A DNA stretch of 64,000 nucleotides from QUBU01 sp014337915 (GCA_030263395.1 SZOW01000002.1:124001-188000); one strand, 5' to 3'; counted from the stretch's first letter, positions 26,745-36,563 are shown. Numbers and translations are program-made. The notes: generated by a model from the sequence alone, not told the origin.

Positions 26745-27664
26745 CGACAGCAACCAGCCAGGCAGGCGGCAGCCCGATGGAGACCAGGCCACTCGTCAGC
26801 ATCGTCATGGCCGCCTACAACTCGGCGCCCTACCTGGCCGAGGCGATCCGTTCCGTGACCGGGCAGACCTATCCCCACTGGGAACTGCACATCATCAACG
26901 ACGGCTCGAAGGACAACACCGCCGAGGTCGTCCAGCCGTTCCTGGACGATCCGCGCATCATCTATCACGAGCAGGAGAACCGGGGCCAGGCCAGCGCCAA
27001 GAATCGCGGCCTGCGGGCCGCGCGTGGCGCCTTCATCGCCTTCCTGGATGCCGATGACAAGTGGTCCCTGGACAAGCTGGAGAAGCAGCTGCCGGTGTTC
27101 GTCGCGCATCCTGAAGCCGGCCTGGTGCATACCAACGTGATGCTGATCACCGAGGCCGGGGAGCCGCTGGGCAGCCCGCAGCGCAGTTATCCGCAGGGCT
27201 GGATCAGCGGCGACCTGCTGGTCGACAACCGCGTCAACGGCATGGCCTCCATCCTGCGCCGGGAGTGCCTGGACCAGGTCGGCATATTCGACGAATCGCT
27301 GTCGATGGGTATCGACTACGACCTGTGGCTGCGCATTTCCGCCCGGTACCAGATCCTGTACCTGGATGAGGTCACCTATTTCTACCGGCAATGGGCCGGC
27401 CAGATGTCCCACCGCTACGAGGAGCGCATGGACAACGCCATCCGCATCATGGAGAAGTTCCTGCGCGAGAACCCGGGCGTCGTGGCCCCGAAGGTCGTGG
27501 ATGCCGCCTGGGCACATACCTATGTCGCACGCGGTTACTCGCGATTCCGTGCCGATCGGCGCTGGTCAGCGGCCATGAGCGATTTCCTCCGTGCCCTGGG
27601 TCATCGGCCGACCTACCTGCCGGCCTGGAAATCGATCATCAAGCTGCTGTTGTGGCGCAGTTGA
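26741..27664 (+). CDS. Family 2 glycosyltransferase
   Basis: The 307-residue GT-A fold enzyme begins VSIVMAAYNSAPYLAEAIRSV, the standard GT2 nucleotide-sugar binding start. It has the DXD motif in FLDADDKW, LVHTNVMLITEAG, and SLSMGIDYDLWLRISARYQ near the acceptor site. There is no membrane helix, so it acts in the cytoplasm on a lipid-linked precursor. The GTG at 26741 overlaps the previous stop (GTGA), suggesting coupling. An internal ATG at 26777 is an alternative start closer to the conserved domain. The sugar donor cannot be predicted. Confidence 0.88.
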   Translation: MTTATSQAGGSPMETRPLVSIVMAAYNSAPYLAEAIRSVTGQTYPHWELHIINDGSKDNTAEVVQPFLDDPRIIYHEQENRGQASAKNRGLRAARGAFIAFLDADDKWSLDKLEKQLPVFVAHPEAGLVHTNVMLITEAGEPLGSPQRSYPQGWISGDLLVDNRVNGMASILRRECLDQVGIFDESLSMGIDYDLWLRISARYQILYLDEVTYFYRQWAGQMSHRYEERMDNAIRIMEKFLRENPGVVAPKVVDAAWAHTYVARGYSRFRADRRWSAAMSDFLRALGHRPTYLPAWKSIIKLLLWRS

Positions 27665-27665
27665 A

Positions 27666-28784
27666 ATGCGACCTGGCATGAAAGTCGAAAGAGGTCGCCT
27701 CCCCGCGCTGGACTGGCTGCGATTCGCGGCAGCGCTGGGCGTGCTCGCCTATCACTATGTTTCCAGCTATCTGCCGGATGACCCGGGCAGCCGGTGGCTG
27801 GAGTACGCGGCCCATGTCACCCGCTACGGGTACCTGGGCGTCGAACTGTTCTTCATCATCAGCGGCTTCGTCATCCTCTGGTCGGCGCAGGGCAAGTCAG
27901 CCGCTTCCTTTGCGGTTTCCAGGTTCGCGCGGCTCTACCCCGCATTCTGGGCAGCCATGCTGCTGACCAGTGCCTGCTACCTGCTGCTGGGTCCCTATGC
28001 ACCGCAAGTCTCGGGTCAGGAGGTCAGCCTGCACAGGCTGCTGGCCAACGCGACCATGATGCCGCAGCTGTTCGATGCTGAACGCATCGATGGCGTGTAC
28101 TGGACCCTGGAACTGGAGATCCGTTTCTACTTCCTGGTTTTTGTGCTGTTGCTGCTGCGCCAGATGGGCAACACGGAGCGCTGGCTGTACCTCTGGCTCG
28201 CGTTGTCCGCATGGATCTCGCTACAGGGTGCGCCGCGCTGGGTGGAGTACTTTGCCGTTGCGCCCTATGGATCGTTCTTCATCGGTGGCTGCCTGCTCTA
28301 CCTGATCCGTTCCTCGGGCTGGAGCTGGCCGCGCGCCGCTGCCCTGGCCGTCGCTGTCGTACTTGCCGCGACCGACTCGATCCGCATCCGCTCCGGCTTC
28401 ATTTCCGCGGATATGGAGTCGGCCTGGGTCGTTCCCCTGCTGGTGGTCCTGCTGTTCGGGGTGCTGCTGGTGCTGCTCGCGACCCCGCGCCGGTCCGGTG
28501 AGCCGGCCCCGGAATCCGGTTTCAGCTACCAGCTGGGCGCCCTGACCTATCCGCTGTACCTGACCCATGCCGCCATCGGCCGCATGCTGATCGAGATCCT
28601 GCTGCCCCATGTCGGCGCAGCAGCGGCCGTCCTGCTGGCCAGCGCCTGCGCCATCGCCATCGCCTGGATCCTCGTCGTGCTGGTCGATGAGCCGGCCAGG
28701 AAACCGGTTTCCAGGCTGTTGTACCGGGGCCTGGATTCCGCCGGCTCGACGCTGACCGCCATTCTCCGGCCCGGGAAGCCCTGA
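27666..28784 (+). CDS. Membrane O-acyltransferase (acyltransferase family 3)
   Basis: This 372-residue integral membrane protein starts with LPALDWLRFAAALGVLAYHY, the acyltransferase 3 hallmark with the catalytic-region His in the first helix. YGYLGVELFFIISGFVI follows, with an SRFARLYPAFW loop. About ten hydrophobic helices are visible, ending with ALTYPLYLTHAAIG. Family members (OafA, NodX-type) O-acetylate or succinylate surface sugars from cytoplasmic acyl-CoA. The ATG at 27666 is one codon past the previous stop. It overlaps the GNAT-like gene by one base, which supports an operon. Confidence 0.9.
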   Translation: MRPGMKVERGRLPALDWLRFAAALGVLAYHYVSSYLPDDPGSRWLEYAAHVTRYGYLGVELFFIISGFVILWSAQGKSAASFAVSRFARLYPAFWAAMLLTSACYLLLGPYAPQVSGQEVSLHRLLANATMMPQLFDAERIDGVYWTLELEIRFYFLVFVLLLLRQMGNTERWLYLWLALSAWISLQGAPRWVEYFAVAPYGSFFIGGCLLYLIRSSGWSWPRAAALAVAVVLAATDSIRIRSGFISADMESAWVVPLLVVLLFGVLLVLLATPRRSGEPAPESGFSYQLGALTYPLYLTHAAIGRMLIEILLPHVGAAAAVLLASACAIAIAWILVVLVDEPARKPVSRLLYRGLDSAGSTLTAILRPGKP

Positions 28785-29830
28785 TGCCCTATTCGACGAG
28801 CTGGCCGTCCGGCAACGAGGCGCGCACCGCAGTCGCAGCGCTCTGGGAACGGGTGTACGGGAACTTCCCCGCCGCCCGCCATGACTGGCTCTACGTCAGC
28901 AATCCCGCGGGCCCGGCGCGCGTTTGCCTGCTGCGGGACGATGATTCCGCCAGCGTCGTCGGCTCGACCGCGCTGCTGCCCCGCAGGCTCTGCAGCAACG
29001 GTACGATCCTCAGTGCCGGCATTGCTGCCGACCTCATGGTCGACCAGCGGCATCGCTCGCTAGGACCCTCCATCATCCTGCAGAAGGGCATCCTCGGGCG
29101 CTTGGCGGAAGCCGGGATCGGCGTCGTCTATGCCTTCCCGAATCCCAAGTCCATCCCGATGACCAGGCGCATCGGCTACCGTCAGGTGGCGGAGCGAGTG
29201 GCGCTGGTGCTGCCGCTGCGCTCGGAGCCGTTCCTGCGCGGGCGGATACCCCAGGCAGGGGCACGGAAGCTCGCAGCGCTGCTGCTCGACCTGGCGCTAT
29301 ACCTGCGGCCGCGCCTGTTCCAGCCCATTCCGGCAACCGGCTTCGTGCCGTTCACCGCAACAGACTTCGATGCGGCCTTCGACGACCTCTGGTCGCGCAT
29401 CAGCACCGGGTTTTCCCTGGTCGGCGAGAAGACCGCGGCTTTCCTGAACTGGCGCTACCGGGACAGCCCGCAGGAGCAGTACGCGGTGTTCGGCCTGCGC
29501 AACCGGCAGGGCATCGCCGGGTACCTGGTGCATTTCCAGCGCGACCAGCGCCTGCACATCGCCGACTTCGCCTGGGACCCAGCGTGCATCAGCCTGGAGG
29601 AACTGCTGATCCGCTTCGTGCGCTGGGGCCGCTCAACCGGCGCCGAGGCGGTCTCCATCGCACTCGCCGCCAGCCCCGACCTGCTGCGCCGCTGGCAGCG
29701 TGTCGGGTTCCACCTGCGCGAGGTCGTGGACCCGCTGATCGTGTTCACGCCGGACGGCCAGCCGATTTGCATCGAGGGCAGCCCGGATCGCGGCAGCTGG
29801 TACCTGGTGCCCGGTGACAACGATGCCTGA
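28784..29830 (+). CDS. GNAT-like acyltransferase
   Basis: The 348-residue protein looks like a GNAT-superfamily N-acyltransferase. GILSAGIAADLMVDQRHRSLGPSIILQKGILGRLAEAGIGVVYAFPNPKS matches the central strand-helix unit that binds acyl-CoA pyrophosphate (shown here by its key RHRSLGPS turn), and FRKIGY-like MTRRIGYRQV follows. The second half (AFLNWRYRDSPQEQYAVFG and LIRFVRWGRSTGAEAVSIAL) resembles a second GNAT-like half, so a tandem fold is possible. It is translationally linked to the O-acyltransferase before it. The acceptor, perhaps an amino sugar of the glycan, is unknown. Confidence 0.65.
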   Translation: MPYSTSWPSGNEARTAVAALWERVYGNFPAARHDWLYVSNPAGPARVCLLRDDDSASVVGSTALLPRRLCSNGTILSAGIAADLMVDQRHRSLGPSIILQKGILGRLAEAGIGVVYAFPNPKSIPMTRRIGYRQVAERVALVLPLRSEPFLRGRIPQAGARKLAALLLDLALYLRPRLFQPIPATGFVPFTATDFDAAFDDLWSRISTGFSLVGEKTAAFLNWRYRDSPQEQYAVFGLRNRQGIAGYLVHFQRDQRLHIADFAWDPACISLEELLIRFVRWGRSTGAEAVSIALAASPDLLRRWQRVGFHLREVVDPLIVFTPDGQPICIEGSPDRGSWYLVPGDNDA

Positions 29831-29947
29831 ACGAAAACCTTGCCGGGCGGTGACGCCAGCCACGGAATCCGGGCCCCGGGTTCCATTAATGTCACGCGCT
29901 GGAAGTTCAGCGTAAGCTACCGCAGGAGACTGGTTCAGTCAGCGCCT

Positions 29948-31756
29948 ATGCCCCGCGTCCTTCGCCAGCTGCTCGACCTGCTGAATGCCGATGAACGGCG
30001 CCAGGGCCTGCTCCTGTTGATGAGCATGGTGCTGGTCGCGGCCGTCGAGACCGCTGGCATCGCCTCGATCATGCCGTTCATGGCCGTCGTCAGCAGCCCC
30101 GAGCTTATCCAGACCAATCGCTGGCTGAAGATGCTCTACGACGGCCTGGGCTTCGACAACCAGATCGCCTTCCTCAGGTTCCTGGGCATCGTCGTCGTCG
30201 CCTTCCTGCTGTTCAGCACCCTGCTCAAGGCCGCCAACAACTGGCTGGTACTGCGCTTCGACAACAAGATCAACTACGTGCTGGCACGCCGGCTGCTGGC
30301 GCAGTACATGAGCCGCCCCTACGAGTTCTTCCTGAACCGCAATACGGCCGAACTCGGCAAGAACATTCTCACCGAAGCCAGGAATGTGGTGATCGGCGTG
30401 GTGAGCCCGGTCGGCGAACTGGTCTCTCGCGGCCTGATAGCACTGGCCATCATGGCGCTGCTGATCGCGGTCGATCCATTCGTCGCCGTGCTGATCGCCA
30501 GCGTGCTCGGCGGTGCGTATGCGCTGGTCTACCTGATCGCCCGCAGCCGGCTGCACCGTATTGGCCTGGAGCAGGTCGATGCCAACGCGGAGAAGTACAA
30601 GGCGGCGGACGAGGCATTGAGCGGCATCAAGGAACTGAAGGTCCTTGGCCGGGAGTACACGTTCCTGGATCGTTTTTCGTGGCATGCCGAGCGGCATGCC
30701 CGCAACAACGTGGCCGCGGGACTGATCAGCGACATGCCCAGGCATGCGCTTGAGGTCATCGCCTTCGGCGGCATCCTGCTGGTGGTCCTGTACCTGCTGG
30801 GCCGCGACGGGCAACACGAAACGATGGTGCCACTGCTCGCACTGTATGCCTTTGCTGGTTATCGCCTGCTGCCGGCGCTGCAGCAGATTTTCGCGGCTTT
30901 TGCCCTGCTGCGCCGGAGCGTCGCGGCGCTCGAGGTCCTGCACCAGGACCTGATGCCGGAGCCCGGGGAAACGCTGTCGGCCGAGCAGCGCCTGGCGGGC
31001 CGCACCAGGCTCCCGGCCCTGCCCCTGAACCATCAGCTCGAACTGAAGAAACTGTCGTTCCGCTATGCCGGTGCGCCGGAACCAGCCGTCCGGGACCTGG
31101 ACCTGACCATCCGCGCCAACAGCTCCGTCGGCCTCGTGGGTCCGAGCGGCTGCGGCAAGACCACCACGGTGGACATGATCCTCGGCCTGCTGGCGCCCGC
31201 CTCAGGCGCGATGCATGCAGACGGCGTGCCAATCACCGCGGACAATATGGCGGCCTGGCAACGCAGCCTCGGCTACATTCCCCAGCAGATCTACATCTCC
31301 GACGATACCGTCACCCGCAATATCGCCTTCGGCATTCCCGACGACGAGATCGATATGGTCGCCGTGCGCAACGCCGCCCGGATCGCCAAGCTGGCGGATT
31401 TCGTCGAAAACGAACTGCCTGGCGGCTATGACACAGTGATCGGCGAACGTGGTGCGCGGCTCAGCGGCGGCCAGCGGCAGCGCATCGGCATTGCGCGCGC
31501 GCTCTATCGCGACCCGGCGGTTCTCATCATGGATGAAGCCACCAGCGCCCTCGACGGCATTACCGAGGAGGGCGTCATGGACGCGGTGCACGAACTGTCC
31601 AGGAAGAAGACCATCATCATCATCGCGCACCGGCTGACAACGGTGCGGGACTGCGACGATATCTGCCTGCTCGACCACGGCAGCATCGTCATGCGCGGCA
31701 GCTACGACGACCTGAGGCGCGAGTCGACCTGGTTCAGGGCTGCCGTGGGCGACTGA
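29948..31756 (+). CDS. ABC transporter, lipid-linked oligosaccharide flippase type (PglK/MsbA-like)
   Basis: The 602-residue half-transporter has an N-terminal exporter-type membrane domain with six helices (about residues 20-330) and a C-terminal ATPase with Walker A GPSGCGKTT, a Q-loop in YIPQQIYISDDTV, signature LSGGQRQR, Walker B VLIMDEATSALD and H-loop IIAHRLTTV. The membrane domain pattern (ETAGIASIMPFMAVVSSPELI, NWLVLRFDNKINYVLARRLLAQYMSRPYEFFL) resembles PglK-type flippases of undecaprenyl-linked glycans. With no Wzx flippase in the locus, this is the likely export step. The ATG at 29948 was chosen; upstream residues are not conserved. Its tail overlaps the convergent CapK-like gene by 23 bases. 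Confidence 0.9.
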   Translation: MPRVLRQLLDLLNADERRQGLLLLMSMVLVAAVETAGIASIMPFMAVVSSPELIQTNRWLKMLYDGLGFDNQIAFLRFLGIVVVAFLLFSTLLKAANNWLVLRFDNKINYVLARRLLAQYMSRPYEFFLNRNTAELGKNILTEARNVVIGVVSPVGELVSRGLIALAIMALLIAVDPFVAVLIASVLGGAYALVYLIARSRLHRIGLEQVDANAEKYKAADEALSGIKELKVLGREYTFLDRFSWHAERHARNNVAAGLISDMPRHALEVIAFGGILLVVLYLLGRDGQHETMVPLLALYAFAGYRLLPALQQIFAAFALLRRSVAALEVLHQDLMPEPGETLSAEQRLAGRTRLPALPLNHQLELKKLSFRYAGAPEPAVRDLDLTIRANSSVGLVGPSGCGKTTTVDMILGLLAPASGAMHADGVPITADNMAAWQRSLGYIPQQIYISDDTVTRNIAFGIPDDEIDMVAVRNAARIAKLADFVENELPGGYDTVIGERGARLSGGQRQRIGIARALYRDPAVLIMDEATSALDGITEEGVMDAVHELSRKKTIIIIAHRLTTVRDCDDICLLDHGSIVMRGSYDDLRRESTWFRAAVGD

Positions 31757-33083
31757 TGTTGCAGACCGAGAACCGGTACTTGCCGCGTTCCGTCTGCTCC
31801 AGCCGCGCCACGCGGCTGACCACCGCCTGGACATCGGCGCCGAACTCGCCGGCAACGACCTTCTGGATCGCCTGCTCGGTCTGCGGCCCGAATTCCGCGG
31901 TCGGCACGACGCGGACCTCGATGCGGTACGGGTCGTTCTGCACCATCTGCGCCTGGTGGATTCCCGGGATGTGGATGATGTAGGTGTCGAGGAGCGAGAT
32001 TCCGAACACCGGCGTGCCGTCCGGGCGGTAGAGGAAGTCGGCCGTGCGTCCTGAAACCCGTGCCAGCCGCTCCAGCCCCCTGCCGCTCGGGCAGGCGCCG
32101 CCTGCCTTGCGCGCCACGTCGCCGATGGCGTAGCGGATCATCGGCATGGCCTGGTTCAGCAGGTCGGTGATCACCAGCTCGTACTCGCCATCCACCTCGG
32201 TGGGCAGGTACTCGATGACGAGGCCTTCCGAGAACACATGCAGCCCGCTGTGCGCTTCTGATTCCGATGCGATGATCGACAGCTCCTCGCAGCCGTAGCG
32301 GTTGAACACCCGGGCACCGGTGGCTTCCTCGATGCAGCGCCGCTCCAGTTCCGACAGCGTCATCGCCGTGGTGATGACGCCGTTGAGCGGCGGCAGCCGC
32401 AGGCCATGCTCCTGGCAGTACAGGGCGAACTGGTAGACCGAGTGCGCATGCCCCATCAGCACCGTGGGCCGGAAGTCGCGCATCCGGGCATGGAACTGCC
32501 GCAGTCGCTCGGTCGAGAACTTCAGCGTGTCGAGGTAGATCGCGCGATCCTGCAGGCGGGAACGCAGCCAGGTCTTCCAGTGCAAGCCTTTGTCGGTATC
32601 GCCCCAGACCGCGGCCACCTTGTCGCCCGGGCGCCAGCCGGCCCAGGCGTTGTGGCGCCGGGTTGCCGCGTACTTCCAGTTCATGGCCTCGGTGTCCACG
32701 TACACGTGCAGCGGGACGCCGGTGGAGCCACCGGTGCGGGTATGCAGTGTGTTGTCGGCCGAATAGCCGGTGGAGAACAGCTGCGGGCCGGCGTTGCGGA
32801 TGTCGTCCTTGGTCAGCAGTGGCAGTTGCGCCAGGTCCGCAGGGCCACGGATGTCGGAAGGAATGATGCCCGCTGCGTCCATGCGGGCCCGATGAAAGGC
32901 ATTGTGGCGGTAGCAGTGCTCCAGCATTTCGTTGAGACGCCGTGCCTGGAGCGCGGCGAGCGCTTCGGCGCTGAACCACTGGGAGGCTTCCAGCTCACGG
33001 GAATGGCGGCGGAAGACGTATCCATCACGCCTCAGGTACAGCGGATCGGTGACGTAGCGCACGATCGGCTTCAGCAGGTCCAT
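31734..33083 (-). CDS. CapK/PaaK-like adenylate-forming enzyme (copy 1)
   Basis: This 449-residue protein belongs to the phenylacetate-CoA ligase-like (PaaK/CapK) group found in capsule and exopolysaccharide loci. It has the phosphate loop TRTGGSTGVPL, the adenine-binding motif NRYGCEELSIIASE, PMIRYAIGDVA, and the C-terminal lid ending in SRVARLEQTERGKYRFSV with a lysine-bearing turn. Such proteins are thought to activate a carboxylate, but their polysaccharide role is poorly defined. The ATG at 33083 has a GAGGAA site; the GTG at 33110 is less likely. It is divergent from the deacetylase at 33238 and opposite to most of the locus. Confidence 0.85.
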   Translation of the reverse strand: MDLLKPIVRYVTDPLYLRRDGYVFRRHSRELEASQWFSAEALAALQARRLNEMLEHCYRHNAFHRARMDAAGIIPSDIRGPADLAQLPLLTKDDIRNAGPQLFSTGYSADNTLHTRTGGSTGVPLHVYVDTEAMNWKYAATRRHNAWAGWRPGDKVAAVWGDTDKGLHWKTWLRSRLQDRAIYLDTLKFSTERLRQFHARMRDFRPTVLMGHAHSVYQFALYCQEHGLRLPPLNGVITTAMTLSELERRCIEEATGARVFNRYGCEELSIIASESEAHSGLHVFSEGLVIEYLPTEVDGEYELVITDLLNQAMPMIRYAIGDVARKAGGACPSGRGLERLARVSGRTADFLYRPDGTPVFGISLLDTYIIHIPGIHQAQMVQNDPYRIEVRVVPTAEFGPQTEQAIQKVVAGEFGADVQAVVSRVARLEQTERGKYRFSVCNISRPRQP

Positions 33084-33156
33084 CAGCGGCGGTTCCTCGG
33101 CCTGGTGCACCGGAAATGCGACCGGCGTTCCTTTCTTCCAGGGCCCGCAAGACTAC

Positions 33157-33162
33157 TATACT
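33157..33162 (+). promoter_or_regulatory. -10 box candidate in the CapK-like/deacetylase divergent region
   Basis: TATACT lies 76 bases before the deacetylase start in the 154-base divergent gap. No good -35 element is present at the right spacing, so any promoter here may need an activator. Overlapping TATA-like sequences (CTATA and TATATG around 33155-33176) could also serve the CapK-like gene on the other strand. Confidence 0.25.
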
Positions 33163-33237
33163 GGCCCGGTATATGGCCCTGTCGCGTTCCACAAATGTAG
33201 GACAAGGCATGCACCACGCCAGCGCGGTCGGCCAGGC

Positions 33238-34227
33238 ATGCTGAAGCGGGCACTGTATGCCGGTGCCGGGATGCTCGGGCTCTGGCGGCTGAGCCGGCAG
33301 CTTACGCAGGGCGTGCCGCGCATCTTCATGTTGCACCGCTTTGCCGCGACGGCGGATGCACAGCACACCGGTGCCGACGAGCTGCGCCGGTTCATCCAGC
33401 TGCTCGGCCGGGAGTGCGAGTTCGTCACCCTGCGCGAGTTCATTGCCCGGCAGCGCAACGGCACGCGGCCGGAGCGGCCACTGGCGGTGATCACCGTCGA
33501 CGATGGCTATGCAGATTTCCACAGCGTGGCACTACCCATCCTGCGGGAGCAGGGCGTTCCCGCCACGGTGTACGCCACCGCGGGGTTCATCGACGGCCAG
33601 TGCTGGCTCTGGTGGGATGCCCTGCGTTACCTCATCAATGCGCATCCGCAGGGCGAATTGCGGCTGCAGCTGGCGGCCGAGTCGCTGGCGTTCAGGCTCG
33701 ATGACGCTGGTTCCAGGCAGCGTGCCTGGAACGATATCGCCGATCGGCTGGTTGCCGCCAATGACCTGCGGCGGACAACCCTTTCCCGGCTGGAAACACT
33801 GGTCGGCACCCGGCTGCCTGCGACGCCACCGGCGGAATTTGCGGCCATGAACTGGTCGCAGCTCGCCGAGGCCGAGGCCGCCGGCATCGAGATCGGCGGA
33901 CATACCATGACCCACGCCTTCCTGCCGTCGCTGGCGCCGGAAGAACTCCGGCACGAGATCCACGACGCCAGGGCGCTGCTGGAGCAGCACCTGCGGGCTC
34001 CGCTACAGACCTTTGCCTACCCCAACGGCATGGCCACCGACTATTCACCTGTCGTCGAGGCGGCGTTGGCCGATGCGGGATTCAGCGCTGCAGTGCTGGC
34101 CTACCCGCGGCCCTACCAGGCACGGCAGCCCTACCAGATCGGGCGCTGGAGCGTGCACCCCGACAGCGCGACGGTGGGACACATCCTCAGCGGTGCCAGC
34201 GAGCTGAAACTGCGGTTCACCTCCTGA
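33238..34227 (+). CDS. Polysaccharide deacetylase (NodB-type, carbohydrate esterase 4)
   Basis: The 329-residue protein contains the NodB homology domain: motif 1 TVDDGYADFH (catalytic and metal Asp), motif 2 GGHTMTHAFL (His-x3-His metal ligands) and the C-terminal FAYPNG motif 3. It removes acetyl groups from N-acetylated sugar residues. There is no obvious signal peptide, only a mildly hydrophobic N-terminus, so it may act on cytoplasmic lipid-linked precursors, as in other exosortase-associated loci (TIGR03006-like deacetylases). Its stop overlaps the start of the next glycosyltransferase by ATGA. Confidence 0.88.
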   Translation: MLKRALYAGAGMLGLWRLSRQLTQGVPRIFMLHRFAATADAQHTGADELRRFIQLLGRECEFVTLREFIARQRNGTRPERPLAVITVDDGYADFHSVALPILREQGVPATVYATAGFIDGQCWLWWDALRYLINAHPQGELRLQLAAESLAFRLDDAGSRQRAWNDIADRLVAANDLRRTTLSRLETLVGTRLPATPPAEFAAMNWSQLAEAEAAGIEIGGHTMTHAFLPSLAPEELRHEIHDARALLEQHLRAPLQTFAYPNGMATDYSPVVEAALADAGFSAAVLAYPRPYQARQPYQIGRWSVHPDSATVGHILSGASELKLRFTS

Positions 34228-35402
34228 TGGGCGATGCCGGCAGCAGCGGACCGGAGGGCGGGCTGGCCGGACATCGCCGCCTGAAGGTGTATTACGTCAT
34301 CGACCGCTACGACGACCCGCATGCGGGAACGGAGAAGCAGCTGCTCCTGCTGGCCAGGGAAATGGTCGCCCGCGGCCACGACGTGCGCCTGTTCGTGTTC
34401 CGCCACACGCCCTATACGCGGCAGCCCGGCGGCTTTCCCTGCCCGGTGGAACTCTGCGACATCGGCAAGATGCTGTCCCTGAATGCGTTCCTGCGAATGC
34501 GGGAGCTGCGCCAGCGGATCCGCCGCGATCGGCCGGACATCGTCCATGCGTTCTTCAATGACGCCGCCATCCTGGTGCCCATGTGGTGCAGGACGGCGGA
34601 TACCGCCGTGATCACCTCGAGACGGGACCTGGGCTTCTGGTACAACAGGATGACCCTGTGGGCTCTGCGCCTGGCCAACGCCTCCATCAGCCGCATCCTC
34701 TGCAATTCCGAAGCCGTGGCGCGGGTGGTTGCCGAACGCGAGCGTGTCGACCGGGGCAAGCTGGTCGTCATCCTCAATGCGCTCCCCCTTGAGGACCCTG
34801 CGCCGGCCATCGCTGCCGCGGCCAGCGGGCCGGTCCCGCCACCGGCACCAGCTCCGGATCCGGCTGACCTGAACATCTGCCTGGTCGCGAATATCCGGCC
34901 GCTCAAGCGCATCGGCGACCTGGTGGTGGCTGCCGCCGAGGTCCTGCAGGCCTGTCCGCAGGCCCGCTTCTGGATCGTCGGCGCGATTCCGGACACGGCC
35001 TACGCCCGCGATCTGGTCGATCTTCCGCGGCGGCTGGGCATCCAGCAGCGTGTGACATTCACGGGAAAATCCAGCGATCCGCTGCGGCTGGTCAGGCATT
35101 GCCAGGTCGGCGTACTCACTTCCGAGTCCGAGGGCCTCTCCAACTCGATCATGGAGTACATGGCCTGTGGACTGCCGGTGGTGTGCTCCGATGTCGGGGG
35201 CAACCCGGAACTGGTCCGGCACGAGGAGAATGGCTACCTGTTTCCCGCCGGGGATGTTGCAGCACTCGCCAGCGCGCTGGTCGGCCTCTGCCAGGATCCG
35301 GGCCGGCGTGCCGCGATGGGACAGTCCAGCCTGCGCCTCGCGAAGTCCTTCAGCGTGGAGGTCGTGGTCGACCAGCACGAGCGGCTATACGCGAGCCTCT
35401 GA
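34227..35402 (+). CDS. Family 4 glycosyltransferase
   Basis: This 391-residue GT-B enzyme has KVYYVIDRYDDPHAGTEKQLLLLAREM at the N-terminus, the usual glycine-rich acceptor side, and a C-terminal nucleotide-sugar site with CLVANIRPLKRIGDLVVAA and SESEGLSNSIMEYMACGLPVVCSDVGGNPELV, the E-x7-E-type motif of retaining family 4 enzymes. Length and layout are normal. It starts at an ATG overlapping the deacetylase stop. It ends 18 bases into the convergent GT4 gene on the other strand. Sugar specificity is unknown. Confidence 0.9.
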   Translation: MGDAGSSGPEGGLAGHRRLKVYYVIDRYDDPHAGTEKQLLLLAREMVARGHDVRLFVFRHTPYTRQPGGFPCPVELCDIGKMLSLNAFLRMRELRQRIRRDRPDIVHAFFNDAAILVPMWCRTADTAVITSRRDLGFWYNRMTLWALRLANASISRILCNSEAVARVVAERERVDRGKLVVILNALPLEDPAPAIAAAASGPVPPPAPAPDPADLNICLVANIRPLKRIGDLVVAAAEVLQACPQARFWIVGAIPDTAYARDLVDLPRRLGIQQRVTFTGKSSDPLRLVRHCQVGVLTSESEGLSNSIMEYMACGLPVVCSDVGGNPELVRHEENGYLFPAGDVAALASALVGLCQDPGRRAAMGQSSLRLAKSFSVEVVVDQHERLYASL

Positions 35403-36563
35403 CCGGCTTGCCGGAAAGCCGCGCACCGCATCGAGCAGCACGGCTTCGTCCCGCGACCAGTTCAGCTGCTCCTGCACGTGCCGGCGGCCGGACGCCCCCA
35501 TGCCCTCGCGCGTTTCCCTGGCCTGCAGCTGCCGCAGACAGGACAGCAGGCTTTCCGGATCGCCGTCCTGGAACACCAGGCCGCAGCCGGCCTCCGTGAC
35601 CACGTCCTCGAGCGCCCGGGCATTGGACACGATCACGGGCTTCGCCAGCGCCATGTAGTCGAAGATCTTGTTCGGCAGCGTGGTGCTGGTATGCGCCGTC
35701 ACGCGATGCGGTACCACGCCGATGCTGCAGGCCGCGATCACCGAGCGGAGCTGCGCCTGCGTACACCAGCCGTGGAAGGTCACGAACTCGTCGAGGCCCA
35801 GCTCCGCGACCAGCTTCTCGATGTCTTCGAGCGCGGCGCCGGTCCCCACGACGTCCAGTGTCGCCGGTAGCCCCTCGCGTCGCGCCAGCGACAGGGCCCG
35901 CACCACCGTGTCGAGCCCGCGCGTGGCGTCGATGAAGCCGGTATAGACCATGGCCAGCGTTCCCTGGTCCGGCTGCGGCTTCATGTCGAGGATATCGATG
36001 GTTGGCGTATTGCCGATGACCCGCACCCTTGGTCCCTGCCCGGACTTCGCCATGACGCGGTCGCGGCTTGCGGCCGAGACCACCCAGGTTTCATCCACCC
36101 TGGGCAATACCAGGTTCTCCATCGTGCGCAGCAAGCGCGGGTTCCTGATCAGGTAATCGGCGAGGGCCGGGCCGCGGTAGCGCCAGGTATCCTTGATCAT
36201 GGCCGGGTAGTCTTCCGCCATGTCGAAGATGACCGGCACCCCCGTGAACTTCTTCAGGATCAGCGCCAGCGGGCAGAGCGGCAGGTCCCTGACGATCAGC
36301 AGGTCGATCCGATGGCGGCGAATGACCGATAGTCCCGCCCTGATCCACCACGGCGAAAAGAACGCCGGGAAGCCACCGATGGCGGCCAGGCCGCTGCCGC
36401 CGACGCGGTGCACCGACAGCTGGCCCAGTTGCTCTTCGGCCGCCAATGCTCCGCGGTTGCGGCACAACAGGTGTACGACATGAGCGGAGCCGAGGCTGGT
36501 GGTGATCTTCTCGACGCGGACATCCCAGGGATATTCATCCTGGAAAACGTACAGAATCCTCAT
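35385..36563 (-). CDS. Family 4 glycosyltransferase
   Basis: The 392-residue GT-B protein starts MRILYVFQDEYPWDVRVEKI and keeps the GT4 donor-site pattern: MVYTGFIDATRGLDTVVRAL, the HGWCTQAQLRSVIAACSIGVVPH strand region, and TLPNKIFDYMALAKPVIVSNARALEDVV with the E/D-x7-type acidic pair weakened to F-D-Y. WcaI/WbuB-like enzymes of capsule loci have a similar N-terminus. It is transcribed alone on the minus strand, divergent from the TIG-type secreted protein with a 355-base gap. Confidence 0.87.
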   Translation of the reverse strand: MRILYVFQDEYPWDVRVEKITTSLGSAHVVHLLCRNRGALAAEEQLGQLSVHRVGGSGLAAIGGFPAFFSPWWIRAGLSVIRRHRIDLLIVRDLPLCPLALILKKFTGVPVIFDMAEDYPAMIKDTWRYRGPALADYLIRNPRLLRTMENLVLPRVDETWVVSAASRDRVMAKSGQGPRVRVIGNTPTIDILDMKPQPDQGTLAMVYTGFIDATRGLDTVVRALSLARREGLPATLDVVGTGAALEDIEKLVAELGLDEFVTFHGWCTQAQLRSVIAACSIGVVPHRVTAHTSTTLPNKIFDYMALAKPVIVSNARALEDVVTEAGCGLVFQDGDPESLLSCLRQLQARETREGMGASGRRHVQEQLNWSRDEAVLLDAVRGFPASRSEARV